Source of the DNA: Candidatus Eiseniibacteriota bacterium
Lineage (GTDB): Bacteria > Eisenbacteria > RBG-16-71-46 > CAIMUX01 > WJJG01
DNA length: 60,160 bases
Direction: 5' to 3'
Assembly: GCA_023128935.1 (NCBI GenBank)
Contig: JAGMDA010000001.1
Span: 1-60,160, forward strand
The notes under the pieces are model-generated. The model saw only the letters and a list, made by a program, of their open reading frames with translations, was not told where the DNA came from and ran no database searches. A program made the position numbers and the translations under genes. Position 1 is the first letter of the stretch; the number at the start of each line of letters is the position of its first letter. Of the stretch, positions 49,232 to 57,066 are shown one piece after another.

Positions 49232-49260
49232 TGCCTTTCCCTCTCCGTTTTAGTCGATTC

Positions 49261-49302
49261 CTGCCCTCTGACCCTCAGCTTGCACCGAGGGGCAGAAGGC
49301 AG
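49261..49302 (-). promoter_or_regulatory. Long interrupted hairpin in intergenic gap
   Basis: CTGCC-TCTG-CCCTC pairs with GAGGG-CAGA-GGCAG with single mismatches and a 10-base loop. In the 115-base gap between two minus-strand genes. No T-run; probably an RNA processing or stabilising element. Confidence 0.45.
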
Positions 49303-49346
49303 CTATCGAGCGCCCCGAAACACTCGGTAGCCACCCAATCGGAAGG

Positions 49347-50651
49347 CTATCTATTCCCCCGCTTATACCTCGTGTAGCTCTCTAGCTGCTCACCATAGCT
49401 CCGGTGGCTATCGTACAGCACTGGGGCTTCGTTCCAGACCAATCTGCCTTCCGGCATCTCCGGCATCTCGACCTCAACCTGCTCCAGCCGGTGACGAGCC
49501 TTTTCGTAGAGCTCCGCCAACTCGGTGGCCTCAGATTCGATCTCGTCCTTCAGGTCCGCCAGGGTGTCTTCTATGCGGGAGTGCAGCTCCGCCATTCTCT
49601 CTAGCATCTCTTCGCCGAGGACTTCCTCTCGCTTTGCTTCCAGCATGCCTTCCAGTTTTCTCTTGGCCTGCCTAGCCTTGCTGGCTATGTCCGCGTCGTG
49701 GTACCGCAGGATGGCCTTCTCGACCAGTCGCTTGAGCTGACCAGGGTGAAGGGCTTCCAGGGCATCCAGCTCGACTGCTCCGCCACCGTGGGCGTCCTCG
49801 AATTTCGCTCTCCGCAGTTCCGTCTCCTTGATCGGTGTGCGGGGAAGGTTGTACTTCCGCACCTGCTCGCCGGTCAGCATGAGGGGTTCGAGCTTCACAT
49901 CTCGGTCTTGGTCTTGGACGAGGAACTCGATCTTCCGAGCTACGCTCACTGGCATGCCATATCCGGCTGGATCGAAGTCGGCGATGTAGAAGATTCTCAC
50001 CGGTCGATCCGCCTCCGCCATTCGCTTGACCAGCTGCACCACGGCGGTGATGCTCAGTTCGCCGAGCCCTGCTACGAGGTTGATATCGTAGCGTCGGCAT
50101 AGCGGCTTGAGGACGTCGTGCATCGTGGATTTCTCAGCCCAGACTTCGACGTGGTAGGGCTGAGGGTTCTTGTCGTATCCCTGAACAGTGAAGTCGGGAG
50201 GTTCCGCCAGGGTGGGCATCTGCAGCTCGAATTCGTTGCCTTCGACGTGGTATCCGGGGTCCCTTCCCCACATGTAGCCTGCGTAGATGATCGGTGGCGG
50301 GTTTCGCCTGTCCTCGAAGGCCTCGTGGTCGACGTATCCGAGGTATCGGGCGATTTTCGCTGCTTGCACCAGGTAGAGCCAAGCCGACTTGGTGTTCTCG
50401 TAGGGCTTGCCGTCTGGCCTGGTCGGGGCGGGGTCCTGCGATACGAGCTGGTAGTGGATTCGGCGGAGGTGCACGCCAGATGTGTAGCCGAACTTTTTCC
50501 ACCAGCCAGCGAACCACTCGGCCTTCTCGATGTCTCCGGGGCTTCCGGCCATGAAGGGGTCATTCTTGACCGCTAGGGCTGAGAGGTCGCTAAGCTTCAG
50601 TCCTCGCTCTTTGGCGAGCGTCTTCATTTCCTCTCTGAATCGGGTTGTCAT
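49347..50651 (-). CDS. TOPRIM protein related to Spo11/TopoVI-A
   Basis: 434 residues. A TOPRIM-like core: VEVWAEKSTMHDVLKPL (acidic start), LGELSITAVVQLV, then IFYIADFDPAGYGM with the DxD pair, as in TopoVI-A/Spo11 and RNase M5 families. N-terminal ~120 residues could be a helical DNA-binding part (LRRIHYQLV), and the C-terminal ~100 are coiled coil. The catalytic tyrosine helix is not obvious. May cut, nick or process DNA. Its message would begin with the ribozyme-cut end of copy 2. Confidence 0.75.
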   Translation of the reverse strand: MTTRFREEMKTLAKERGLKLSDLSALAVKNDPFMAGSPGDIEKAEWFAGWWKKFGYTSGVHLRRIHYQLVSQDPAPTRPDGKPYENTKSAWLYLVQAAKIARYLGYVDHEAFEDRRNPPPIIYAGYMWGRDPGYHVEGNEFELQMPTLAEPPDFTVQGYDKNPQPYHVEVWAEKSTMHDVLKPLCRRYDINLVAGLGELSITAVVQLVKRMAEADRPVRIFYIADFDPAGYGMPVSVARKIEFLVQDQDRDVKLEPLMLTGEQVRKYNLPRTPIKETELRRAKFEDAHGGGAVELDALEALHPGQLKRLVEKAILRYHDADIASKARQAKRKLEGMLEAKREEVLGEEMLERMAELHSRIEDTLADLKDEIESEATELAELYEKARHRLEQVEVEMPEMPEGRLVWNEAPVLYDSHRSYGEQLESYTRYKRGNR

Positions 50652-50673
50652 TTCAGCTCCCTCCTTCGGGGTG

Positions 50674-50749
50674 AGCGCTTCATCGGTGGGGCATTTCCCC
50701 AGACTCGGATATTCGGCGGTAGCTTCGCTTTTCTCCGAGTTTCTGCGCT
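50674..50749 (-). ncRNA. Hammerhead-like self-cleaving element, type II, copy 2
   Basis: Same 76-nt plan as copy 1: AGCGC/GCGCT closing stem, GAAA, stem III CTCGGA/TCCGAG (different sequence, pairing kept), GTC, stem I TGGGG-AAATG-CCCCA and CCGATGA. Inner stem also covaries (CCG/CGG becomes GCG/CGC). Predicted cut between 50702 and 50701. Lies between two genes and leaves the ribosome site on the 3' product. Confidence 0.68.
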
Positions 50750-50752
50750 AGT

Positions 50753-51130
50753 TCAGTCCAGCAGTTCGTTGGCTAGGTCCAAGGCCCTGCCTAGCCTGTA
50801 GTAGACGCCGTTGACTCCGGCAATTGCGTCTCTGACCTTCGGTTCGGGGCCACTCTCGACGGCATCCGCCAGGATCTCCATCGCTGTGGTCAGCTCGCCA
50901 GTTTCTGCGAAAGCCGCTTTGACTCTGCGAGCCATCTTGCTCGGCGGCGTCATGTTGGCCACCTCTCCTCGGTTGAACTTGGCCAGTTCCTCTGCCCTCT
51001 CGGCCTTGCGGATCATCAGCTCCGTCTCGGCTTCGTAGGCCCTTGCCGCTCTTTCCTCCGCTCTCGACCCGGCGATGTGCACCTGGCCGAATCGCCTGAG
51101 TTCATCGGCAATTCTTGTTGTCTCGTTCAT
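50753..51130 (-). CDS. Hypothetical helical protein, 125 aa
   Basis: All-helical pattern with repeated E/A/R helices; central NMTPPSKMARRVKAAFAETG. Could be a small DNA-associated protein. Its stop is three bases before ribozyme-like element 2. No family recognised. Confidence 0.6.
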   Translation of the reverse strand: MNETTRIADELRRFGQVHIAGSRAEERAARAYEAETELMIRKAERAEELAKFNRGEVANMTPPSKMARRVKAAFAETGELTTAMEILADAVESGPEPKVRDAIAGVNGVYYRLGRALDLANELLD

Positions 51131-51147
51131 TTTCCCTCCTCAGGGGT

Positions 51148-51390
51148 CTATGCCCAGACCGTCTCTCCGACCAGCTCGTTGACTAGGGCTTGCGCCTTCT
51201 CCACGTTGGTGAAGTTCCACCCCATCAGCCTGCAATTCAGCCAGATGGCCAATCCGAGTCCGTTCTTGCGGGTGTCGGTCGTCGCTTTTACTTGTCCCTT
51301 CGGGGCGTTCCAGGTGGCCAGGGTTTTCTGCACCAGATTGGAGGCCACTACGCCACGCCTGCGGGTAGATCCGGATTTCGCTGCTTTCAT
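51148..51390 (-). CDS. Hypothetical basic protein, 80 aa
   Basis: Start at 51390 behind AGGAGAGG. Basic N terminus (MKAAKSGSTRRRGV), mixed fold later. Start overlaps the stop of the zinc-ribbon gene by ATGA. No family recognised. Confidence 0.6.
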   Translation of the reverse strand: MKAAKSGSTRRRGVVASNLVQKTLATWNAPKGQVKATTDTRKNGLGLAIWLNCRLMGWNFTNVEKAQALVNELVGETVWA

Positions 51391-51644
51391 TGTCTTTTCC
51401 TCTCCTTGCGGGCAACTAGCTTGAGCGTCCGGTGGCGGCAGATTGGGCATTGTCGGGTCATGCCCAGTGCAGCCCTATAGAAGCGCATCGTTGCAGTCGT
51501 GTGACTGCAGTTCTGGCATTCGGATCTCGCTATCACGAAGCGGGAGACCAGCTGTCCTGCTTCTTCAATTTCCTTCTCGGCGGCCATCTGCTTCGCTCTT
51601 GCCGCTCGATCCATCCTCGCTATCCTTGCTTCTACTCCAGTCAT
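51387..51644 (-). CDS. Small zinc-ribbon protein, 85 aa
   Basis: Start at 51644 behind GAAGGAGGGAG. Helical N-terminal part, then CQNC and CPIC pairs 30 residues apart, a probable zinc ribbon, and a basic KERKRQ end. First gene after the long leader at 51645-52730, so its message has a very long 5' untranslated region. Confidence 0.65.
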   Translation of the reverse strand: MTGVEARIARMDRAARAKQMAAEKEIEEAGQLVSRFVIARSECQNCSHTTATMRFYRAALGMTRQCPICRHRTLKLVARKERKRQ

Positions 51645-52167
51645 CGTCTCCCTCCTTCGGGGTCGTGTCCGGGCCTCCCAAGGACTCTCCCGTTGCCAGT
51701 TCCTGTTTCGTTTCCGATCTTCGCCACCGAGCTTCGTTCGGGTCCTATGCGGGCTTGTCACTGATCGCTCAGCGCCTATCCACTCATTGGTGCTCCGACC
51801 TTTCAGCAGGCGGTCTAACAGGAGAGCCCTTGGGAGACTCGGACATTTGCGAGAGCCGATTTGCTCTCATTCGGGGATGCTCAACTTGTTGCTCGCCAGC
51901 CCTGTGTTGATGTCGGGGCACCACCCAGGTTTCTCAGCCGACTTCCATCGGCCTAGGCCAATTGTCGCCCCTTGCCTTCTGTCGAGCACCAAGCTGGTCA
52001 TTCCCTGCTTGGCCTCCCTTCCCTGCCTGTGAGAGTCTGAGCGTCCTGGATTTCCGGTCCCCTTGCTTCTTGGTGATTCTTAGTTGGATCCGCGCCTTCG
52101 GGGAGGTCTGGCGCTGATCGTCGGATCGTTGACTGACCACTCTACTCCGACTCTCTCCGTCCTCTTC

Positions 52168-52489
52168 CTTCGCTTATATCCGGGTCTGGGCTTTCTCTTT
52201 TGCCTCGCCATTCCCTGTTGTGCGTCTCTTCTCTTGTGTCTCTTCTCATTCCCCCTCCTCTTTCTACTTCCCATTAAACCATATCCGGCGATTCTTTTCT
52301 GGACAACCGCCTGCCAGGGGCCTGCCTTTCACCTGCCTGCCTGCCAGCCGAGCTGGACTCCGCGACTCAGGTGAGCTGAGTCTAGTCGACTCAGCTCTGG
52401 GTCTCCTTATATCGGGGTCCGGGCCTTCTTTGCCTCGCCGTTCCCTGTTGGTCCTACCCCATTAAACCATATCCGGGGCGCTTTGTCAA
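52168..52489 (-). repeat. Duplicated promoter-leader module
   Basis: Two related blocks (52168-52290 and 52406-52489): CTTATATC.GGGTC.GGGC, TTTGCCTCGCC.TTCCCTGTTG, then CCCATTAAACCATATCCGG on the plus strand. Each ends at a minus-strand -10. The first copy has an insert and a decayed -35. Confidence 0.65.
52461..52489 (-). promoter_or_regulatory. Promoter P8 (core only)
   Basis: Minus strand: TTGACA (52484-52489), 17-bp spacer GCGCC...GGATATGG type, TTTAAT (52461-52466). It lacks the GGGACARACG element of the other copies. Confidence 0.75.
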
Positions 52490-52596
52490 GTATTTTTGTG
52501 TGTCAGTTGTGTGTCAGTCTTGTGTAGACGATGTGGAGGTTGCTGATTCCGGCCTACTCAGGTAACCTGATTCGAGTCGACTCAGGACATCGGCTG

Positions 52597-52610
52597 TGGA
52601 AGCGCTTCCA
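52597..52610. promoter_or_regulatory. Perfect palindrome TGGAAGCGCTTCCA (copy 3)
   Basis: Same 14-mer as at 9707 and 35009, here in non-coding DNA about 110 bp upstream of promoter P8. Operator-like. Confidence 0.5.
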
Positions 52611-52730
52611 AAGAGGCCTCTTTTGTCGTCGGGAAGGGAAGGCAATGGCCCCGGAGGCCACCGGTGGGCTGAATACGGGGTAATTTTCGATATACCAAAA
52701 TGAGCGGACACAAGTGCGAACATTTTCGCA

Positions 52731-53054
52731 TTAGCCCGTGGCGGGCAAACGGAGCTGTCCGAGCACCTGCTCACGGAATTCCTGCAGAATCTGGGCCACC
52801 TGAAGCCTGAAGGCAGAGACGGTCTCCCAGTCGCCGTCTCCCCAATGCGGATGGGCAGCATCTCGGATCTGACGCCAGTCATTGCGATCCAACTCGTTGA
52901 ACGAGCCGACCCCTCGGCACAAGAGACGCGAAACGACGAAGAGGCGCTCGTCGCGAGACTCGCAACCGCACTCCTTCGCCAGCCGGATTAAAGCGAACTT
53001 CTGACCGTTGGTGATCTCTGCCATCAGCGGACACTTCCAGTATCGCTTCGCCAT
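52731..53054 (-). CDS. GemA-like small protein
   Basis: 107 residues. TNGQKFALIRLAKECGCESRDE and a later SFNELDRNDWRQIRDA recall the paired-helix repeats of GemA/DUF1018-type phage regulators. Two cysteines only, no metal site. Last gene of its unit before the control region. Weak family call. Confidence 0.6.
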   Translation of the reverse strand: MAKRYWKCPLMAEITNGQKFALIRLAKECGCESRDERLFVVSRLLCRGVGSFNELDRNDWRQIRDAAHPHWGDGDWETVSAFRLQVAQILQEFREQVLGQLRLPATG

Positions 53055-53057
53055 GTC

Positions 53058-53459
53058 TCAGTCCGCTTTGCCTCTTTCCTTCCACCGCCAAAGCTCAAGC
53101 CCCTCGACCCTCAGAGACTCAGCCTCCTCTGCTGCGAGCTCGATCTGTAGGTCTCGGTACTCCGGCTTGGTGTGCCTCTCCCAGTAGCAGTTGTGGCAGA
53201 GCAAGACGCACTCTCGGACCTTCTGCACCAGTTCCGGCCAGGGGCGTTCTCGGATATAGGTAGAGCCGAGAGCGACTTCGTGGTGTTTCCCTGCGTGGTA
53301 GAAGACCAGCAGGTGAATATTCGGATTTCCGCAATCCTCGCACTTGCCTCCTAGCAGCAGGCGAAGTCGGACCGCTCGCCGGACTCCTCGGCGATAGGCG
53401 TGCTGGTGGTAAAGGGTGAAGTAGCGGTCTGTAGCGTACTCAGTTATGATCGTCGACAT
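53058..53459 (-). CDS. HNH-type endonuclease-like protein
   Basis: 133 residues from the ATG at 53459. CEDCGNPNIHLLVFYHAGKH, then CVLLCHNCYWERH: two CxxC pairs with histidines as in HNH nucleases. Many phages carry free-standing HNH proteins for packaging or homing. Overlaps the start region of the upstream gene's end. Confidence 0.75.
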   Translation of the reverse strand: MSTIITEYATDRYFTLYHQHAYRRGVRRAVRLRLLLGGKCEDCGNPNIHLLVFYHAGKHHEVALGSTYIRERPWPELVQKVRECVLLCHNCYWERHTKPEYRDLQIELAAEEAESLRVEGLELWRWKERGKAD

Positions 53460-54045
53460 TGTGTCCCTCCTTGGGTATGTCGGCCACGGCCTGTTTGAGA
53501 GCTGCCTGGATTGCGTTCTCAATGCCCTCTGGGCCAAGCCTCTGAACAGCCTCTCGGACAGCGTCAGCCCGAAAGATTCGGACGAAGTCGTAGGGGCTGT
53601 CCGGCCCAACGTCGTATCCGGCGTCTCTGGCTACGTCTTCGGCGATTCCTGGGGTAGCTTCTTCAACTGCGTCGAGGACCGCTTCTTCGATGGCGTCGAT
53701 AAGAGCCTGCCGATGAACGATTTCTCTATCCTCGTCCCCAACAGCCGACAGCATGGCGCACAGAGCAGCAGCGGCTTGCTTGGGTGCGGGGATGACGATT
53801 CGGTTGTCGTCGAATATCAGACGCATCCGGACGTCCAGAGTGAAGATGTGGATGCTCACCACCAGCGCGTTGGTGAAGAAGGCCTCGACGTAGAAGTTTC
53901 GCTCACCTACCTCGGCCTTCCCCTTCAGCCGGTAAGGATGAGTGGTGTGGTAGGGGAGTCCGATAGCAAAATCGGGCGTTCTCTCCTCGTCCCCAACTGC
54001 CCATCCTAGCCACCGCATTCTCGTTCTAGTTTCTGAGATGTTCAT
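53440..54045 (-). CDS. Hypothetical protein, 201 aa
   Basis: Beta-rich first half (FYVEAFFTNALVVSIHIFTLDVRMRL), helical second half with acidic repeats (IEEAVLDAVEEATPGIAEDV). No family recognised. Overlaps the FmdB-like gene upstream and the HNH gene downstream. Confidence 0.6.
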   Translation of the reverse strand: MNISETRTRMRWLGWAVGDEERTPDFAIGLPYHTTHPYRLKGKAEVGERNFYVEAFFTNALVVSIHIFTLDVRMRLIFDDNRIVIPAPKQAAAALCAMLSAVGDEDREIVHRQALIDAIEEAVLDAVEEATPGIAEDVARDAGYDVGPDSPYDFVRIFRADAVREAVQRLGPEGIENAIQAALKQAVADIPKEGHNVDDHN

Positions 54046-54235
54046 CTTCCTTCCTCCTGTTGTCTGTTCGGTAAAACCCCGACCCTCGGTAGTGAGTGCT
54101 GAAGGTTGACAACCGCCGAGTCCCGTGACTCCCGCAGTGCGGGCAAATGTCGAGATCTCTTACCTTCCCTCTGTTGCCTGTTAGCACTTCCCACTTCTCC
54201 CCGCATCTGTCGCAAACATACTCATAGAGCGGCAT
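54026..54235 (-). CDS. FmdB-like zinc-ribbon protein
   Basis: 69 residues beginning MPLYEYVCDRCGEKWE, the exact opening style of FmdB/CxxC_CxxC regulators, with CPHC at ~32-35. Likely one zinc ribbon. May modulate transcription. Overlaps both neighbours by a few bases. Confidence 0.85.
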   Translation of the reverse strand: MPLYEYVCDRCGEKWEVLTGNRGKVRDLDICPHCGSHGTRRLSTFSTHYRGSGFYRTDNRRKEDEHLRN

Positions 54236-54650
54236 CTTGATGCTCCAGCCAAGTTGGTTGGCGCGGGGTCTTACCGAAAGCCGGTTCGCTCAGCGGCTTG
54301 TACTCGGGCCCAGTAACGAGGTTCGACGGATTGCCTCCGCCACCGGATCTCTCCAGCCAGAAGAACATGCCTTTGTGCTCGATCGGCGTCTCGAACCAAA
54401 CGCTAAATTGCCGGCCAATCTCCGCCACCGTCGCGTTCTCATCCAGACCTACGAGATGCCACGCTAGCAGAACCTGGTGGCTTCCCAGATGACGCCGGAA
54501 GATGTCCCAGGGCAGTGCGCGAACCGGACGCCTGGTTAGACGAGAAGCCCGGAATTGGAGATACGCCTCTTCCAGGAAGTCGGTCTGGCTAAGAATCAGG
54601 ACCCAGCCCCTTGTTCTGTTGATTATCGTGTAGACAGCTTTCACGACCAC
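54222..54650 (-). CDS. Hypothetical protein, 142 aa
   Basis: Mixed alpha/beta with several aromatics (LAWHLVGLD, FSVWFETPIEHKGMFFWLERSGGGG). Unclear fold. Overlaps the FmdB-like gene and the membrane-protein gene. No family recognised. Confidence 0.55.
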   Translation of the reverse strand: MVVKAVYTIINRTRGWVLILSQTDFLEEAYLQFRASRLTRRPVRALPWDIFRRHLGSHQVLLAWHLVGLDENATVAEIGRQFSVWFETPIEHKGMFFWLERSGGGGNPSNLVTGPEYKPLSEPAFGKTPRQPTWLEHQDAAL

Positions 54651-54829
54651 ATACCCCAGGCGCAGAAGATAAAGGCAAGACCGTAGAGCGACACGACCAG
54701 ACCGGCCACAGCCAAGAATCCGGCGTCGCCTCTCTTCTCCGTCTTGTTGACGATGGCTGTCATGAAAATCCCTCCGGCCAGGGTCAGTAGCGTATATCCA
54801 GCCAACGCGAGTCTTATTGCGTCTGTCAT
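54641..54829 (-). CDS. Small membrane protein, 62 aa
   Basis: Start at 54829 behind GGGAGGGAG. Two hydrophobic segments (LALAGYTLLTLAGGIFMTAIV and FLAVAGLVVSLYGLAFIF) around a charged loop. Two-pass membrane protein. Role unknown. Confidence 0.65.
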   Translation of the reverse strand: MTDAIRLALAGYTLLTLAGGIFMTAIVNKTEKRGDAGFLAVAGLVVSLYGLAFIFCAWGMWS

Positions 54830-54839
54830 TTCTCCCTCC

Positions 54840-55184
54840 CTACTTGAGCCTAACGGATACTGATGGTTTTCCTCGTCCGAAGGGCACATTGGCAATCTTC
54901 CGGTCCTTGCAGAGCTTCCTCCAGTCGACCGACGTGCTGGTTTTCGTGTACAGCAGGATGGTCTCACCGGTGACGTTCGGGTTGCTCACTGCGGCTGTCT
55001 TGTAGTCGAAGGTCCGACGACCGGCGTTGTACTTCGCTACCACATTGCCGACTTCCCTTGATACTCCGCTTTCGAGCACCACCTTCTCGATGATCGCCTT
55101 CAGCCCATTTGCCTTCAGCTGCGTCCTCTCCCAGTGCAACATCAGGCTAGCCAACTTCGACGCGTCCATTCTCTGCTCCTTCAT
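54840..55184 (-). CDS. Hypothetical protein, 114 aa
   Basis: The start at 55184 is favoured because it gives an ATGA overlap with the upstream stop and a normal gap to GGGAGGG. An alternative ATG nine bases earlier sits on the ribosome site. Helical N-terminal part, beta-rich end. No family recognised. Confidence 0.6.
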   Translation of the reverse strand: MKEQRMDASKLASLMLHWERTQLKANGLKAIIEKVVLESGVSREVGNVVAKYNAGRRTFDYKTAAVSNPNVTGETILLYTKTSTSVDWRKLCKDRKIANVPFGRGKPSVSVRLK

Positions 55185-55540
55185 GTTTGCCATCCCTCCC
55201 AGGCGAATCGTTCTCGGAGGATGTTGCCAACTCGTTCCAGCGCCTCTGTCCCGATATTCACTTCGATTTCCTCCAGCAGGTATGAGACCCACTGGCCAAA
55301 CTCTCCTCGGTCCCCCATCTTGCCGAGTTGTTCCACCGCAACGTGAAGAGCATTCTTCATCTCCACCCGGCCTTCCATTTCCCCCACCCAAGGGCAATTG
55401 GGGCAGTTCTGCTCCCCGATATCGCACTCCTGTGCCTCCTGAAGAAACAGGCAGCAAAGGCGGGCGATCTTAGCACAAGAGTCGTCCGAGTCTTTGTCCA
55501 AGCCGGTAGTGCAGAATGTCCAATCAAGACCTAGCATCAC
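55181..55540 (-). CDS. Hypothetical cysteine-containing protein, 119 aa
   Basis: N-terminal ~55 residues hold several cysteines (LCCLF, CDIGEQNCPNCPW) that may bind metal; the C-terminal part is helical. Coupled to genes on both sides by overlap. No family recognised. Confidence 0.6.
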   Translation of the reverse strand: MMLGLDWTFCTTGLDKDSDDSCAKIARLCCLFLQEAQECDIGEQNCPNCPWVGEMEGRVEMKNALHVAVEQLGKMGDRGEFGQWVSYLLEEIEVNIGTEALERVGNILRERFAWEGWQT

Positions 55541-55923
55541 TGACCACCGATCACGGATATTCTGGTCGGTACTCTAGAGCCATAGTCGAAGACGCGCTCC
55601 TTCTTCAGCAACTCGACCTCCTGCGCCAAGCACTCGATTACGCGCTCCACCGCAGTTTCCAAGTCTCTGATTCGGTTGGCGATTGTCACGATGTCGGTCC
55701 TGATCTCAATCTGCACGTTCATGGTTGCTCTCAGCCCGTGGTCGTGGACGCGCAATTCATCCATCACGGCGAAGACAGGTTCAAGCTCCTGGTACTTCCG
55801 GTGAGCGTCAATAGCCCTTCGCTCGACGGCGTCCCACATGGCGTCGGTTGCCCCTGGCAAGGGACACTTCGACATCCTTCGTTTCAGGCTTTCTCTCGCG
55901 GTTCGTAAACTAGCAATGTCCAT
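55537..55923 (-). CDS. Hypothetical helical protein, 128 aa
   Basis: Start at 55923 behind GAGGAGGGGG. Mostly helix, with long heptad-like runs (IANRIRDLETAVERVIECLAQEV). Possibly a coiled-coil oligomer. Overlaps both neighbours. No family recognised. Confidence 0.6.
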   Translation of the reverse strand: MDIASLRTARESLKRRMSKCPLPGATDAMWDAVERRAIDAHRKYQELEPVFAVMDELRVHDHGLRATMNVQIEIRTDIVTIANRIRDLETAVERVIECLAQEVELLKKERVFDYGSRVPTRISVIGGQ

Positions 55924-56087
55924 CGTTCCCCCTCCTCCTCTTCCTTCTCGGATTCCTCTGCGGCTTTGCACTCAGCGACTGCGGCGTCAAACTCATCCCA
56001 CTGTTCTTGAGTCGGCCCAAATGAGCGATTGATAGCAGAACTCGCTCTGATATACTCGGCTTCGGCGTCTCTCAGTCGTTGACTCAT
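55884..56087 (-). CDS. Hypothetical coiled-coil protein, 67 aa
   Basis: Acidic helix with EESEKEEEEGE. Its last 40 bases overlap the next gene. No family recognised. Confidence 0.5.
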   Translation of the reverse strand: MSQRLRDAEAEYIRASSAINRSFGPTQEQWDEFDAAVAECKAAEESEKEEEEGERWTLLVYEPREKA

Positions 56088-56275
56088 GCCGGTCCTCCGA
56101 ATACGAACCAGGATATCAGACCGGCGACGAGACTAATGAAGCCCCACAACACGGTAGCCCCAAGATCGGACGCCGGATCGCTGTAGGACTCAATGCCGTT
56201 TGTGACGACGGCGATGACCAGGCAGAAGAAGAACGCGGCTAATCCGAAGAAACAAACCCCAACTGCCTTTCCCAT
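56084..56275 (-). CDS. Small membrane protein, 63 aa
   Basis: Two hydrophobic segments (VCFFGLAAFFFCLVIAVV and ATVLWGFISLVAGLISWFVF). Overlaps its neighbours by one and four bases. Role unknown. Confidence 0.65.
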   Translation of the reverse strand: MGKAVGVCFFGLAAFFFCLVIAVVTNGIESYSDPASDLGATVLWGFISLVAGLISWFVFGGPA

Positions 56276-56616
56276 TACTCAACCTCCTTGAGGGGGACTC
56301 CACCGAAGACGTAATTGAACTCGACCAGTTCCCGCAGCAGCCTGTTCAGGTCCTCCTGGACGTGATCAAGGGTGAACATCGCCGAGAAGACCCGATGGTG
56401 TGTTCCGAGACTTGGAATCTGGTATGCCCAACTCAGTAGCTCCTGCTTCGCTTCGGTAGCTGCTCGGTTGGCCTTGAGAACGCTCTTCGTGAAAGCCTCG
56501 CGGGGCGTCAGCTCGAACTCCGCATCGGCGAGCAGTCCTAGCCGTATGCCCTGCTGGACAAATGCCTCGTGCTCCTCAAGCTCCTGTTCCATTCGCTTTC
56601 CTTCTCTGTCGCTCAT
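56275..56616 (-). CDS. Hypothetical helical protein, 113 aa
   Basis: Start at 56616 behind GGAGGG. First gene behind promoter P9. Helical and acidic (EQELEEHEAFVQQG), with a Phe/Leu-rich end. No family recognised. Confidence 0.6.
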   Translation of the reverse strand: MSDREGKRMEQELEEHEAFVQQGIRLGLLADAEFELTPREAFTKSVLKANRAATEAKQELLSWAYQIPSLGTHHRVFSAMFTLDHVQEDLNRLLRELVEFNYVFGGVPLKEVE

Positions 56617-56635
56617 GGTTTTCCCTCCTGCCTCC

Positions 56636-56675
56636 ATTAAAGCACATTTGCGCGGTTTTGTCAATGTCTGTCCCT
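56636..56675 (-). promoter_or_regulatory. Phage promoter, conserved family (P9)
   Basis: Minus strand: AGGGACAGACA, TTGACA (56659-56664), 17-bp spacer, TTTAAT (56636-56641). It drives the small-gene cluster down to about 52731. Confidence 0.88.
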
Positions 56676-56679
56676 CGGA

Positions 56680-57066
56680 CTACTCCCAATCTCCTCGACC
56701 TGGCCATTCCGGGACCAGAGGTACCTCGACCTCCTCGACCGGACTGCCCATTTTCGGGATATGCGCAAGGAAGTAAGCCAAGACCTCTAGCTCTCGTCTG
56801 ATGAGGCTGACCTGGTTCCGGAGAGAAAGAAAGCGCGGGGCGTAGATGAAGTTCGGAACAAGCGTACCCCAATCTGAGATTTCTCGCTCGGCCAATTCCA
56901 GCTCCGTGAGAGCCTTAGTAACTCTCTCGACTGCCTCTTCTCGGTGAATCTCCGTCTGTACCGCCTTGTCAACTACCGGCCTCTCGGTCAGCTCGACTAC
57001 AAACGGGCCTAAACCGATCGTCGGTTCACGACTCTGAGGTGGTCTTGCGTCGATGTCCTGGGTCAT
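56680..57066 (-). CDS. Hypothetical protein, 128 aa
   Basis: Start at 57066 behind GGAGGAAAGG. Helical middle (AVERVTKALTELELAEREI) and a Pro/Val-rich acidic end. Last gene of the P10 unit. No family recognised. Confidence 0.6.
   Translation of the reverse strand: MTQDIDARPPQSREPTIGLGPFVVELTERPVVDKAVQTEIHREEAVERVTKALTELELAEREISDWGTLVPNFIYAPRFLSLRNQVSLIRRELEVLAYFLAHIPKMGSPVEEVEVPLVPEWPGRGDWE

Larger units (their letters stand above)
51645..52730 (-). promoter_or_regulatory. 1.1-kb non-coding leader/control region
   Basis: No convincing gene. It contains promoter P8 (52461-52489), a second -10 (52273-52278) with weak -35, two similar ~85-bp blocks downstream of each, an inverted repeat GAGCTGAGTC/GACTCAGCTC with a 5-base loop (52373-52397), GAGTCGACTC (52573-52582), TCAGGT-A-ACCTGA (52558-52570), the 14-bp palindrome at 52597, and a GAGAGC/GCTCTC hairpin at 51851-51868. 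Minus-strand RNA from P8 would have a leader of over 800 nt. Candidate origin, antisense/regulatory RNA or control hub. Confidence 0.6.

Noticed and set aside
52080-52274. Basic 64-residue reading frame in the control region
   Set aside because: Its ATG sits in the -10 of the second promoter module, codon pattern is Arg/Lys-rich low complexity, and it spans the duplicated module.
56796-56830. CTGATGAG followed by GAAAG, hammerhead-like
   Set aside because: Within a gene, no GTC site or third stem could be placed.
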